A stretch of DNA of 64,000 nt, taken from Gammaproteobacteria bacterium (GTDB lineage: Bacteria; Pseudomonadota; Gammaproteobacteria; Pseudomonadales; UBA5518). Position 1 is the stretch's first letter, and each line of letters starts with the position of its first letter. This document shows, piece by piece, positions 35,849 through 45,985 of the stretch. The notes beneath the pieces were generated by a model, which had not been told where the DNA came from, did not search any database, and saw only the letters and a program-made list of their open reading frames with translations. A program made the translations under genes and the position numbers. The stretch covers positions 2,232,001-2,296,000 of the forward strand of contig JADIYI010000008.1 in the NCBI GenBank assembly GCA_016705365.1. The letters are read 5' to 3'.

Positions 35849-36640
35849 ATGACTTTTGAGGCTATCGAGTACTGCGTGGAAGAGGGTGTCGGGGTGTTGC
35901 GTTTCAACCGCCCCGAGACGTTGAACAGTTTCAATGCGCAGATGCACCGGGAGGTCCGTGAGGCGCTGGCAAGCGCGCGGCGGGATCCTGCGGTGCGCTG
36001 TCTGCTGATCACCGGTAACGGGCGGGGCTTTTGTGCCGGGCAGGATCTCAATGATCGCGCGGTGGCGCCGGGCGCGGGTGCGGTCGACCTCGGTGACTCG
36101 GTGGAGCAGAACTACAATCCGTTGATTCGCGCCATTGTGGCGCTCGAAATGCCGGTGATCTGTGCCGTGAACGGTGTTGCGGCGGGTGCGGGTTCGAGCA
36201 TAGCGCTGGCCTGCGACATCGTGCTCGCGGCGCGTTCGGCAAACTTCGTGCAGGCATTCGCGAAGATTGGCGTGGTGCCGGATTCGGGTGGCACCTGGAA
36301 CCTGCCGCGCGCAATCGGGCTGCCGCGCGCCAAGGGGCTCGCGCTGCTCGGTGAAAAGCTTTCGGCGGAAAAAGCCGAACAGTGGGGATTGATCTGGAAA
36401 TGCGTCGATGACGACATGCTGGGGGATGAGGCGCTGGCGATGGCGAGGCATCTGGCTACCCAGCCGACCCGGGGGCTTGCGCGCATCAAGCAGGCCCTCA
36501 ACCAGTCGACCTCGAACAGCCTGCACGAGCAACTCGAACTCGAGAAGGGCTTCATGCGCGAGCTGGGCTACAGCCACGATTACCAGGAAGGGGTCGCGGC
36601 GTTCAGGGACAAGCGCAAGCCGGTATTCAAGGGTGAATGA
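35849..36640 (+). CDS. paaG: 1,2-epoxyphenylacetyl-CoA isomerase
   Basis: 263 residues of crotonase fold. It has NRPETLNSFNAQMH, oxyanion-hole segments GRGFCAGQDLND and GVAAGAGSSIALACD, and KIGVVPDSGGTWNLPR, whose Asp replaces a hydratase Glu as is usual in isomerases. It converts the ring epoxide to oxepin-CoA and also isomerises a later enoyl-CoA. It follows paaZ with a 54-base gap. Confidence 0.94.
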   Translation: MTFEAIEYCVEEGVGVLRFNRPETLNSFNAQMHREVREALASARRDPAVRCLLITGNGRGFCAGQDLNDRAVAPGAGAVDLGDSVEQNYNPLIRAIVALEMPVICAVNGVAAGAGSSIALACDIVLAARSANFVQAFAKIGVVPDSGGTWNLPRAIGLPRAKGLALLGEKLSAEKAEQWGLIWKCVDDDMLGDEALAMARHLATQPTRGLARIKQALNQSTSNSLHEQLELEKGFMRELGYSHDYQEGVAAFRDKRKPVFKGE

Positions 36641-36644
36641 GACC

Positions 36645-37084
36645 ATGGACGGAGTCGATCCACAGCGTCTTGCCGAGTTCTGTGCCGAGCGCAGGTGGGC
36701 CGGCGATCGAGCCTCGCAGGCGCTGGGGATGCGTATCGAGAGCGTTGGCAGCGGACACTCGGTGATCACGATGACGGTTCGCGAGGATATGTTGAACGGT
36801 CACGATAGGTGCCACGGCGGTTATATTTTCACCCTGGCCGATTCGGCTTTTGCGTTTGCCTGCAATACCTACGGACGGGTGACCGTGGCGCAGGGCGCGG
36901 GCATCGATTTCGTGCGCCCGGCCAGGCTCGGCGATGTGTTGCGCGCCGAAGCGCGCGAACTGAGTCGCGGCGGGAGAACCGGCGTGTATGACGTCGAGGT
37001 GCATCGCGGCGACGGCAAACTGATCGCGTGTTTTCGCGGCAATTCGTTCACTACCGACGAGAGCATGACGGGAGACCGGGATTC

Positions 37085-37088
<4 letters not shown>
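36645..37088 (+). CDS. paaI: Hydroxyphenylacetyl-CoA thioesterase
   Basis: 147 residues, hot-dog fold. Catalytic region LNGHDRCHGGYIFTLADSAF is the PaaI signature with its Asp. It hydrolyses dead-end or accumulating aryl-CoA esters, freeing CoA. It starts 4 bases after paaG and overlaps paaJ (ATGA). A GTG 12 bases upstream, overlapping paaG, is an alternative start. Confidence 0.94.
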
Positions 37089-38293
<1,205 letters not shown>

Positions 38294-38355
38294 GAGTGCT
38301 TGCGCGAGCGGACCGCGGCAAGGTTTGTGAGGAATAGCAGGAAGATGAGCCGGAT

Positions 38356-39321
38356 ATGAGCAGCTTTGGAGCCATTGGTGAGGAGGAACTGTTGCGCCGT
38401 TTCGAGGAGCGCATCGATGCCGAGCAGCGCATCGAGCCAAAGGACTGGATGCCCGAGAAGTATCGCCAGAACCTGATCCGGCAGATCTCCCAGCACGCGC
38501 ATTCCGAGGTGATCGGCATGCAGCCGGAGGGGAACTGGATCACCCGCGCACCGACGCTGCGCCGCAAGGCGATACTGCTCGCGAAAGTGCAGGACGAGGG
38601 TGGCCACGGACTGTATCTCTACAGCGCGACCGAGACCCTCGGCATCACCCGCGAGGAACTCAACGAGGCGCTGCACGAGGGGCGCGCGAAGTACGCCTCG
38701 ATATTCAACTACCCGACGCTGACCTGGGCCGATATCGGCGCGATCGGCTGGCTGGTCGATGGTGCCGCGATCGTCAACCAGATTTCCCTGCAGCGCACCT
38801 CCTACGGACCCTACGCCCGGGGCATGGTGCGCATCTGCAAGGAAGAGAGTTTTCACCAGCGCCAGGGCTACGAGATCATGCTTGCGCTGGCCAATGGCAG
38901 CGCCGAGCAGAAAGCGATGGCGCAGGATGCGCTGAACCGCTTCTGGTGGCCCTCGCTGATGATGTTCGGGCCCCACGATGCCGATTCCGCGCATACCGCG
39001 CAGTCGATGAAATGGAAGATCAAGCGCCAGTCGAACGATGATCTGCGGCAGAAATTCGTCGACCAGACCGTACCGCAGGCCGAATTCGCGGGCCTGAGGA
39101 TCCCCGATCCGGCGCTGGCCTGGAACGAGGCACGCGGACATTACGATTTTGGCGAGATCGACTGGGACGAGTTCGACCGCGTGGTCGCCGGCAACGGCAT
39201 GTGCAACCGTCAGCGTTTGGCCCATCACCTCGAGGCGCACGAGGAGGGAGAGTGGGTGCGCGAGGCGATGCACGCCCACGAACAAAAGAAACGCGCGCGC
39301 CAGGCACGCGATGCAGCCTGA
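38356..39321 (+). CDS. paaA: Phenylacetyl-CoA epoxidase subunit A (catalytic)
   Basis: 321 residues, ferritin-like four-helix oxygenase. Diiron ligands are visible in AKVQDEGGHGLYLY (E..H) and CKEESFHQRQGYE (E..H). It is the catalytic subunit of the multicomponent 1,2-phenylacetyl-CoA epoxidase, working with PaaB, PaaC and the reductase PaaE. It is strongly conserved over its whole length. It begins the tightly spaced paaABCDE run. Confidence 0.97.
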   Translation: MSSFGAIGEEELLRRFEERIDAEQRIEPKDWMPEKYRQNLIRQISQHAHSEVIGMQPEGNWITRAPTLRRKAILLAKVQDEGGHGLYLYSATETLGITREELNEALHEGRAKYASIFNYPTLTWADIGAIGWLVDGAAIVNQISLQRTSYGPYARGMVRICKEESFHQRQGYEIMLALANGSAEQKAMAQDALNRFWWPSLMMFGPHDADSAHTAQSMKWKIKRQSNDDLRQKFVDQTVPQAEFAGLRIPDPALAWNEARGHYDFGEIDWDEFDRVVAGNGMCNRQRLAHHLEAHEEGEWVREAMHAHEQKKRARQARDAA

Positions 39322-39339
39322 GCAAACGAGGTATCCGCA

Positions 39340-39630
39340 ATGAGTTCTGCAGCACACATGCCCCTGTTCGAAGTGTTCATCCGCTCCAGGCGGGGTCTGG
39401 ATCACAAGCACGTCGGCAGCCTGCATGCCGAGGATCACACCCAGGCGCTGGAGTATGCGCGCGACTGTTATACCCGGCGCAGCGAAGGCGTGAGTATCTG
39501 GGTGGTGAAATCAAGCGATATCGTGGCTTCGCAGGAAGAGGACGCGGCGTCCTTCCATGACCCGATGGACGACAAGCCCTATCGGCACGCGACCCACTAC
39601 CAGCTTCCCGATGAAGTCAACAATATGTGA
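39340..39630 (+). CDS. paaB: Phenylacetyl-CoA epoxidase subunit B
   Basis: 96 residues with the PaaB pattern: PLFEVFIRSRRGLDHKHVGS and WVVKSSDIVAS. It bridges PaaA-PaaC heterodimers in the epoxidase. It lies 18 bases after paaA with GAGG ahead of the ATG. Confidence 0.96.
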   Translation: MSSAAHMPLFEVFIRSRRGLDHKHVGSLHAEDHTQALEYARDCYTRRSEGVSIWVVKSSDIVASQEEDAASFHDPMDDKPYRHATHYQLPDEVNNM

Positions 39631-39660
39631 GCGGCGCCATGCGCCGCGGAGAAACGGACC

Positions 39661-40419
39661 ATGAACGCTGATCGGGACCTGATCGACTATTCGATTGCCC
39701 TGGGCGATGACGCGCTGATGCTCGGGCAGCGCCTTTCCGAGTGGTGCAGCAATGCACCGTTCCTGGAAGAGGACCTCGCGCTCGCCAACGTGGCGCTGGA
39801 TTTCATCGGGCGCGCGCGCATGTTCTACGGTTATGCCGCCGAGCTCGAGGCAAGCGATCGCGACGAGGACGCGATCGCGTTTCTGCGCGATTGCCGCGAC
39901 TATCGCAACCTGCTGATCCTCGAATTGCCGCGTGGAGATTTCGCATTCAGCCTTGCGCGCCAGTTCCTGGTCGATGCGTTCAACCTGGTGTTTCTCGATG
40001 CGCTGGCCAAGTCCGCTGACGAGCGCCTCGCCGCGATCGCGGCAAAATCCCTCAAGGAGACCCGCTATCACTGGCGCCGCAGCCGTGACTGGATGCTGCG
40101 ACTCGGTGACGGCACTGCCGAAAGTCACCGGCGCGTGCAGCGGGCGCTGAAGGATTTGTGGGGCTACACCCCTGAGCTGTTCACGATGAGCGAGCTGGAA
40201 ACCCGCCTCGCGGCCAACGCAGTGGCGGTCGATCGCGCGGCATTGCAGGCGCCCTGGAACGCGCTGATCGATGCCACGCTCGAGGAGGCGACGCTCGGGC
40301 GTCCGGCACAGGAATGGTCGGTGGTGGGCGGGCGCGAAGGCGTGCACACCGAGCATCTCGGCCATATGCTCTCGGAGCTGCAATTCCTGCAGCGCGCGTA
40401 TCCGGGGCTCGAGTGGTGA
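39661..40419 (+). CDS. paaC: Phenylacetyl-CoA epoxidase subunit C (structural)
   Basis: 252 residues, a ferritin-like relative of PaaA without full diiron ligands. It is recognised by LIDYSIALGDDALMLGQRLS, DLALANVALDFIGRARMF and YHWRRSRDWMLRLGDGT. It supports PaaA in the complex. GGAG precedes the ATG. Its stop overlaps the GTG proposed for paaD. Confidence 0.96.
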   Translation: MNADRDLIDYSIALGDDALMLGQRLSEWCSNAPFLEEDLALANVALDFIGRARMFYGYAAELEASDRDEDAIAFLRDCRDYRNLLILELPRGDFAFSLARQFLVDAFNLVFLDALAKSADERLAAIAAKSLKETRYHWRRSRDWMLRLGDGTAESHRRVQRALKDLWGYTPELFTMSELETRLAANAVAVDRAALQAPWNALIDATLEEATLGRPAQEWSVVGGREGVHTEHLGHMLSELQFLQRAYPGLEW

Positions 40420-40967
40420 GCAGGGGAGAATTGGGGTCAGAAAAATTGGGGTCAGAGTCAATTTTCTTCAGGAAAATTGACTCTGACCCCAATTTTTCTG
40501 ACCCCATTCTCGAGTTGCTGGAAAGCGTCAAGGATCCCGAAATCCCGGTGCTTTCGATCCGCGACCTGGGAATCCTGCGCGCGGTCGAGCGCGACGGCGA
40601 ACGCGTGCGGGTGGTGATCACCCCGACCTATTCCGGCTGCCCTGCAATGCGCGTGATCGAACAGGATGTGCGGGCGGTGCTGCTGGCGGCGGGTCATGGC
40701 GATGTGGTGGTGCAGACGCAACTGGCACCCGCCTGGACCACGGACTGGATGACGCAAGCGGGGCGGGAAGCCTTGCGTGCCTACGGCATCGCACCACCGG
40801 TGCGCCATTGTCCGGCACTGGCGGCGGATGATGCGCCGGCGCCGGCCTGCCCGCATTGCGGGGCGGAGCACACCCGGCGCATCAGCGAGTTTGGCTCGAC
40901 CGCCTGCAAGGCCTTGTACCAGTGCCGCGACTGCCAGGAGCCGTTTGATTACTTCAAATGTATCTGA
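40416..40967 (+). CDS. paaD: Phenylacetyl-CoA epoxidase assembly protein PaaD, with inserted palindrome in its N-terminus
   Basis: 183 residues from GTG 40416, which overlaps the paaC stop. Residues 6-31 are encoded by a perfect 75-bp palindrome (25 codons, frame kept). The normal PaaD body begins right after at ILELLESVKDPEIPVLSIRD, a DUF59 domain with PTYSGCPAM, then a zinc-ribbon-like end (CPHCGAEH, FGSTACKALYQCRDCQEPFDY). PaaD is needed for iron centre assembly of the epoxidase. A TTG at 40515 would bypass the insert but has no ribosome site. The hairpin in the mRNA may lower translation. Confidence 0.9.
   Translation: MSRGELGSEKLGSESIFFRKIDSDPNFSDPILELLESVKDPEIPVLSIRDLGILRAVERDGERVRVVITPTYSGCPAMRVIEQDVRAVLLAAGHGDVVVQTQLAPAWTTDWMTQAGREALRAYGIAPPVRHCPALAADDAPAPACPHCGAEHTRRISEFGSTACKALYQCRDCQEPFDYFKCI
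40432..40506. repeat. Perfect 75-bp palindrome (REP/MITE-like) inside paaD
   Basis: Two 35-bp arms are exactly complementary around a 5-base loop (40467-40471). Each arm contains two copies of TTGGGGTCAG or its complement, 15 bases apart, so the element has four GGGGTCAG units. Repeats with this GGGGTCAGAGT/ACTCTGACCCC core are a known dispersed type in proteobacteria, often linked to REP-associated transposases. I see no second copy in this window. Confidence 0.95.
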
Positions 40968-41018
40968 TGATTCCGCGTTGTCCGCAGTCATCGGATCGCC
41001 CTGTCGAGGAACCGGACG

Positions 41019-42107
41019 ATGAGTGAATTCCATGATTTGCGCATCCGCGCGATAAACCCCGAAACCGAGAACGCGATCTGTGTCGAGTTCGAGGTGCCCG
41101 AAAAGCTGCGCCCGGCATTCAGCTTTCGCCAGGGTCAGTACCTCACGCTCAAGGCGGAGATTGACGGCAAGGAGCTGCGTCGCTGCTATTCGATCTGCTC
41201 GGGCGTCGATGACGGCAATCTGCGCGTGGCGATCAAGAAGATCGGGGGCGGGGCGTTTTCGAATCATGCGCATGCCACCCTGAAGAAGGGCGATACCGTG
41301 GCGGTGATGCCGCCACAGGGCAGGTTTTTCACCGAGCTGGATGAAACGGCCGCAAGACGCTACCTGTGCATCGCCGCGGGGAGTGGCATTACCCCTGTGC
41401 TGTCGATCGTCAAGAGCGTGCTGGCACGCGAGCCGCGGAGCACGGTAACGCTGCTCTACGGCAACCAGCGTGCCAGCACCATCATGTTCCGCGAGGAACT
41501 CGGCTTCATCAAGAACCGCTATCTCGGGCGCTTCAACTGGATCAATATCCTGAGCCGCGAAGAGCAGGACGCGAGCGTGCTGCACGGGCGCATCAATAAC
41601 CGCAAGGGCGGCGAGCTGAACCGCAAGCGGCTGATCACGATCCGCGAGTTCGACGAATTTTTCCTGTGCGGGCCGGAATCGATGATCTCCGAGGTATCAC
41701 GCGGATTGCGCTCCGAGGGCATACTCGAGAGCCATATCCACTACGAACTTTTTTTTGCCAATGCCGAGGACGCCGCGCAGGTCATCGAAAAGCATCAGCA
41801 GCGCGCGACCCGGTTCGGCGGCAAGGTGAGCGCGGTATCGGTCAGCATCGACGGGCGCTCGAGCAGCTTCGAGCTCAGCGCGGATGGCGAGAACATACTC
41901 GATGCGGCGATGCAGGCGGGTCTCGATGTGCCGTTCTCGTGCAAGGGCGGTGTGTGCGCCACCTGCAAGGCGAAATTGCTCTCCGGTGAAGTCGACATGG
42001 ACCTCAACCATGCGTTGAGCGCGGAGGAGGTTGCGGGCGGCTACATTCTCACCTGTCAGGCGCATCCGATTTCGCCGCAGGTCGTGGTGGATTTTGACCA
42101 GAGCTAG
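41019..42107 (+). CDS. paaE: Phenylacetyl-CoA epoxidase reductase subunit E
   Basis: 362 residues: an FAD domain (about 1-100; RCYSICSG), an NAD(P) domain (about 105-235; AAGSGITPVLSIVKS, FLCGPESMI) and a C-terminal plant-type [2Fe-2S] domain (about 270-362; CKGGVCATCKAKLLSG then TCQAHP). It passes electrons from NADPH to PaaA. It follows paaD by 51 bases with GAGGA ahead of the ATG. Confidence 0.97.
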   Translation: MSEFHDLRIRAINPETENAICVEFEVPEKLRPAFSFRQGQYLTLKAEIDGKELRRCYSICSGVDDGNLRVAIKKIGGGAFSNHAHATLKKGDTVAVMPPQGRFFTELDETAARRYLCIAAGSGITPVLSIVKSVLAREPRSTVTLLYGNQRASTIMFREELGFIKNRYLGRFNWINILSREEQDASVLHGRINNRKGGELNRKRLITIREFDEFFLCGPESMISEVSRGLRSEGILESHIHYELFFANAEDAAQVIEKHQQRATRFGGKVSAVSVSIDGRSSSFELSADGENILDAAMQAGLDVPFSCKGGVCATCKAKLLSGEVDMDLNHALSAEEVAGGYILTCQAHPISPQVVVDFDQS

Positions 42108-42125
42108 TCCAGGCCAGCCAGCACC

Positions 42126-43049
42126 ATGTCCATGCCACGCATCGCGGCCATCGAGAATCTCGTTGCGCAATTCATCGCCCAACGGCTCATTCGCTGCACT
42201 TCGCTGATCGTCACCCTGTTCGGTGACGTGGTTTCGCAACACGGTGGCGTGATCTGGCTCGGCAGCATGGTCGAGGCGCTGTCATTGCTCGGCGTCGATG
42301 AGCGGCTGGTGCGTACCTCGACCTTTCGCCTGGTGCAGGAGGGCTGGCTGCAGTCGGCACGCAGTGGACGCCGCAGTTTTTATCGTTTCACCGACTACGG
42401 GCGTCACGAATACGAGCGTGCGGCGCGTCGCATCTATGCGCTCGAGCATCCTCGCTGGGACGGGAGCTGGACGCTGCTGCTGCCGGTCGCGGTTCCGGAG
42501 GAGGCGCGCGAGCGTTTCCGGCGCAGCGTGCGCTGGGCGGGCTTTGGCAGCTTCGCTCCCAACGTGTTCGCCCATCCGGGTTCGGACAACAGCGCGCTCA
42601 CCGGCATGCTGTCCGAGCTGGGTCTGATTGACAAGGTCGTGGTGATGCAGGCAGGCAGCGATGCCTTGCAGTCCGATCGGCTGATCCGCGAACTGCTGTG
42701 GGAAAACTGGGATCTCGAGGATCTGGCGGCGAATTACCAGCAGTTTCTGCACCGCTTCAGGGGGGTGGCGCGCGCCATTGCGCGCGCCCGCACGCTGGCA
42801 CCGGAGCAGTGTTTCAAGGTGCGCCTGCTGCTGATCCACGAGTATCGCCGGATCCTGCTGCACGATACCGATCTGCCGGCCGAGTTGTTGCCAAAAAAGT
42901 GGCCCGGTAGCGAGGCACGGCAACTGGCCGTTGAACTCTATCGCCGGCTTGCGCCCGGCTCGGAGCGCTATATCATCGAGACCCTGCAGGCGGTAGAGCG
43001 ACCCATGCCCGCGTCCGGCGATGCGTTCGGATTGCGATTCGGCAACTGA
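42126..43049 (+). CDS. paaX: Phenylacetate operon repressor
   Basis: 307 residues. The N-terminal winged helix (about 20-100; LIVTLFGDVVSQHGGVIWLG, SARSGRRSFYRFTDYG) and the C-terminal PaaX domain (WDGSWTLLLPVAVPEE, ELLWENWDLEDLAANY) are typical. It should repress paa transcription until phenylacetyl-CoA binds. It lies 18 bases after paaE in the operon, so it is probably autoregulated. Confidence 0.95.
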   Translation: MSMPRIAAIENLVAQFIAQRLIRCTSLIVTLFGDVVSQHGGVIWLGSMVEALSLLGVDERLVRTSTFRLVQEGWLQSARSGRRSFYRFTDYGRHEYERAARRIYALEHPRWDGSWTLLLPVAVPEEARERFRRSVRWAGFGSFAPNVFAHPGSDNSALTGMLSELGLIDKVVVMQAGSDALQSDRLIRELLWENWDLEDLAANYQQFLHRFRGVARAIARARTLAPEQCFKVRLLLIHEYRRILLHDTDLPAELLPKKWPGSEARQLAVELYRRLAPGSERYIIETLQAVERPMPASGDAFGLRFGN

Positions 43050-43076
43050 CCCACGCATACACACGGAGTTGCACGC

Positions 43077-45161
43077 ATGACCGAGGTGCTCGGATATACC
43101 CGCGAGGGCAACATCGCCCTGATCACGATCGACAATCCACCGGTGAATGCGCTGTCGCACGCGGTGCGCGCTGCCCTGGCGCGGGCGATCGAGCGCGCGG
43201 CGGGAGATGATTCGCGGGCGCTGGTGCTGATGTGCGCGGGACGCACCTTCATTGCCGGTGCGGATATCACCGAGTTCGGCAAGCCGGCGCAGCCGCCGTC
43301 GCTACCCGAGGTGCTCGATCAGCTCGAGGCGCTCGGCAAGCCGGTCGTCGTGGCGATACACGGCAATGCGCTCGGCGGCGGGCTCGAAACCGCGATGGCG
43401 GCGCACTATCGGATTGCATTGCGCGAGGCGCGCGTCGGCCTGCCGGAGGTGAAACTGGGGCTGCTGCCCGGTGCCGGCGGCACCCAGCGCGCACCGCGGC
43501 TGATGGGAGTGAAGGCCGCGCTGGACTTCATGATCAAGGGCCAGCCGGTAGCGGCCTCCGTGGCGCTGGAGATGGGTCTGCTCGATCGCATCGTCGATGG
43601 TGATCTGCGTGCCGCCGCGCTGGACTATGCGCGCGAACTGGTAGCGGCAGCTGCGAAGCCGCGCCCGACCAGGGCGATCGTGCCGGATCTCGCGGGCATC
43701 GACGCCGCGTGGTTCGCGGCGCAGCGGGAGGTGGCGGCGAAGAGCTCGCGCGGTGCCACGGCGCCGCAGCGTATCGTCGACGCGATTGAACTGGGTGTCA
43801 GCTGCGCGGCCGCGGAAGCCGCAACGCGCACCCGCGAAATCTTTGTGCAACTGATGAACTCCACCGAGTCGCGCGCGCTGCGGCACCTGTTTTTTGCCGA
43901 GCGTGCGGCGGCCAGGCTGCCGGCGGATTGCAGGGCGGTGGCGCGGCGCCCGGTCATTGCGGTGGCAGTGATCGGTGGCGGCACCATGGGTGCGGGCATC
44001 GCGATCAATTTTGCCGACTACGGCTTGCCGGTGACGATGCTCGAAATGGACGCGGCTGCGGCCGGGCGCGGACTCGCGCGCATGCGTGATTCCTGGGAAG
44101 CGAGCCGCGCGCGCGGACGCCTCACCGAGGCGCAGCTGAACGAGCGCCTGGCACGGGTACGCGTCACCACGGATTTTGCCGATATCGCCGCTGCGGACCT
44201 GGTTGTCGAGGCGGTATTCGAGGATCTCGGCGTCAAGCAGGACGTGTTTCGCAAGCTCGATGCGGTGTGTCGTGCCGGCGCGATTCTGGCGAGCAACACC
44301 TCGTACCAGGACCTCGATGCGATCGCCGCCGTGACCAGCCGCCCGGGCGATGTGATTGGCATGCATTATTTCAGTCCGGCCAACGTGATGAAGCTGCTCG
44401 AGGTCGTGCGTGGCAGGGAAACCGCCCCCGATGTGGTCGCGACCGTGATGGAGCTGGCCAGAGGCCTTGGCAAGGTGCCGGCACTGGTGGGGGTGTGCTA
44501 CGGCTTTGTCGGCAACCGCATGCTGACCCCCTACGGGCGCGAGGTGCAGATGCTGCTGCTCGAAGGCGCCACGCCGGCGCAGGTCGATTCCGCGATGGAG
44601 TCGTTTGGCATGGCCATGGGGCCCTGCGCGGTGAGCGATCTGGCAGGGCTCGATATCGGCTACAAGGCGCGCAAGGCGCGCAGCGATCTCCCCGACGATC
44701 CCCGTTATTTCCGTATCGGCAACCTGCTGGTCGAGCGCGGCCGGCTGGGTCAGAAGAGCGGCAAGGGTTTTTACGCCTATCCGGACGGGCGCAAGCGCGT
44801 GGTCGACCCGGATGTGGAGGCGCTGATCCGTATGGAAGCAGCTGCGCTCGGCGTCGAGCCACGTACGATCGGGGATGTCGAGATCGTCGAGAGGCTGGTC
44901 TATGCGCTGGTCAACGAAGGTGCGCGCGTGCTGGAGGAAGGCATCGCGCAGCGGGCCTCGGATATCGACCTGATCTACACCAACGGCTATGGCTTCCCTG
45001 TCGCGCGTGGCGGCCCGATGTTCTACGCCGAGACCCTGGGCTTGAAAGCCGTGCATGAGCGCATCTGCGAATTCCGCGAGCAGCACGGGGCGCAGTACTG
45101 GGAGCCGGCGCCGTTGCTGCGTTCGCTGGCTATCGCCGGCAAGGGCTTTGGCGGAGGCTGA
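43077..45161 (+). CDS. Fused enoyl-CoA hydratase / 3-hydroxyacyl-CoA dehydrogenase
   Basis: 694 residues. The hydratase half (about 1-190) has both catalytic Glu positions (NALGGGLETAMA and LPEVKLGLLPGAGGTQ). The dehydrogenase half has VIGGGTMGAGIAI (about 298), SNTSYQDLD and the catalytic MHYFSPANVMKLLEVV, followed by two C-terminal helical repeats. It is FadJ-like. No separate paaF or paaH is present, so it probably does both steps (2,3-didehydroadipyl-CoA to 3-oxoadipyl-CoA). It lies 27 bases after paaX. Confidence 0.93.
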   Translation: MTEVLGYTREGNIALITIDNPPVNALSHAVRAALARAIERAAGDDSRALVLMCAGRTFIAGADITEFGKPAQPPSLPEVLDQLEALGKPVVVAIHGNALGGGLETAMAAHYRIALREARVGLPEVKLGLLPGAGGTQRAPRLMGVKAALDFMIKGQPVAASVALEMGLLDRIVDGDLRAAALDYARELVAAAAKPRPTRAIVPDLAGIDAAWFAAQREVAAKSSRGATAPQRIVDAIELGVSCAAAEAATRTREIFVQLMNSTESRALRHLFFAERAAARLPADCRAVARRPVIAVAVIGGGTMGAGIAINFADYGLPVTMLEMDAAAAGRGLARMRDSWEASRARGRLTEAQLNERLARVRVTTDFADIAAADLVVEAVFEDLGVKQDVFRKLDAVCRAGAILASNTSYQDLDAIAAVTSRPGDVIGMHYFSPANVMKLLEVVRGRETAPDVVATVMELARGLGKVPALVGVCYGFVGNRMLTPYGREVQMLLLEGATPAQVDSAMESFGMAMGPCAVSDLAGLDIGYKARKARSDLPDDPRYFRIGNLLVERGRLGQKSGKGFYAYPDGRKRVVDPDVEALIRMEAAALGVEPRTIGDVEIVERLVYALVNEGARVLEEGIAQRASDIDLIYTNGYGFPVARGGPMFYAETLGLKAVHERICEFREQHGAQYWEPAPLLRSLAIAGKGFGGG

Positions 45162-45172
45162 GGGGTTGCCTG

Positions 45173-45922
45173 CTACGCGCCTTCGAACAGGTCCTGGTAA
45201 CTGATCAGCCACGAAATGCCGAGTACCGGCATCGCGATCAGCAGCCCGAGCATCAGCGGGATCATCGCCACGAAGACCAGCAGCGTCGCGACGACGCCAT
45301 AGACCAGCAGCGGCATCATGTTCACGAGCACCGCCGCCAGGCTGGCTTTCATTGCATTCCAGGGTTCCAGGTTGCGAAACAGCACCAGTGGCACCGCGTA
45401 CCAGTACATGGCGAGGATCGGGGCCAGCACCGCGAGAAAAATCAGCAGCGCCAGCAGCATGCTGCCGATGCCTGCCGCCAGCGCCGTATTCTCGCCGTTT
45501 ATCGCGCCGCCGAGCAGCGCGAGCGCACCGCCACCGATTCCGAACACGCCGAACACCACGACCGCCGCCGCCGCAAGCATGGCGACATAGATCAGGGTCA
45601 GGATCAGCAGGGGCTTCAATGCCGGGTGCGAGAGGATCTCGAACAGGTCCGCGACTTCCATCGAACCCGTTGTCTGGAGTTTGCGCGCCGCGAGCATCAT
45701 GCCCGACATCAGCAAGGTGGTGACGAATGGCGAGAGCAGGGAACCGAGAAACGGCACCACGCCGCAGACCATCGAGATGCCGAACACGATCAGCGTCAGC
45801 ACGATCCACAAGCCGGGCATTTTCATGAACAGCGCCCAGCTTTCGGTTATCCACTCGAGGCCTCGCCCCGCAGACAAGCTGCGCGCCGGGGCGGAAGAGG
45901 AGTCGGGATTTTCGATGCTCAT
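45173..45922 (-). CDS. BPSS1780-family membrane protein
   Basis: 249 residues with about six hydrophobic segments after a short polar N-terminus. GLEWITESWALFMKMPGLWI is the hallmark of this uncharacterised family. GGAG precedes ATG 45922. It converges with the fused hydratase/dehydrogenase gene (11-base gap) and is unlikely to be part of the paa pathway. Function unknown. Confidence 0.85.
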   Translation of the reverse strand: MSIENPDSSSAPARSLSAGRGLEWITESWALFMKMPGLWIVLTLIVFGISMVCGVVPFLGSLLSPFVTTLLMSGMMLAARKLQTTGSMEVADLFEILSHPALKPLLILTLIYVAMLAAAAVVVFGVFGIGGGALALLGGAINGENTALAAGIGSMLLALLIFLAVLAPILAMYWYAVPLVLFRNLEPWNAMKASLAAVLVNMMPLLVYGVVATLLVFVAMIPLMLGLLIAMPVLGISWLISYQDLFEGA

Positions 45923-45985
45923 CGGATTTCTCCTGTGTTGCGCGGGTGTGACCACTGTTATTGGTTCAGGATAGTACGCAGCTTC

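Noticed and set aside
33581..36769. A 1062-codon open frame on the minus strand opposite paaZ/paaG
   Set aside because: It is opposite strongly conserved paa genes, is rich in His/Arg/Gln, and arises from the GC-rich codon bias; no family is recognisable.
40432..40506. Considered whether the palindrome is a CRISPR repeat or intrinsic terminator
   Set aside because: Only one copy and no spacers, so not CRISPR; it lies inside a translated gene and has no terminal T-run beyond the arm.
43302..45854. An 850-codon minus-strand frame opposite the fused hydratase/dehydrogenase
   Set aside because: Antisense shadow of a clear enzyme; composition is low-complexity and there is no start signal.
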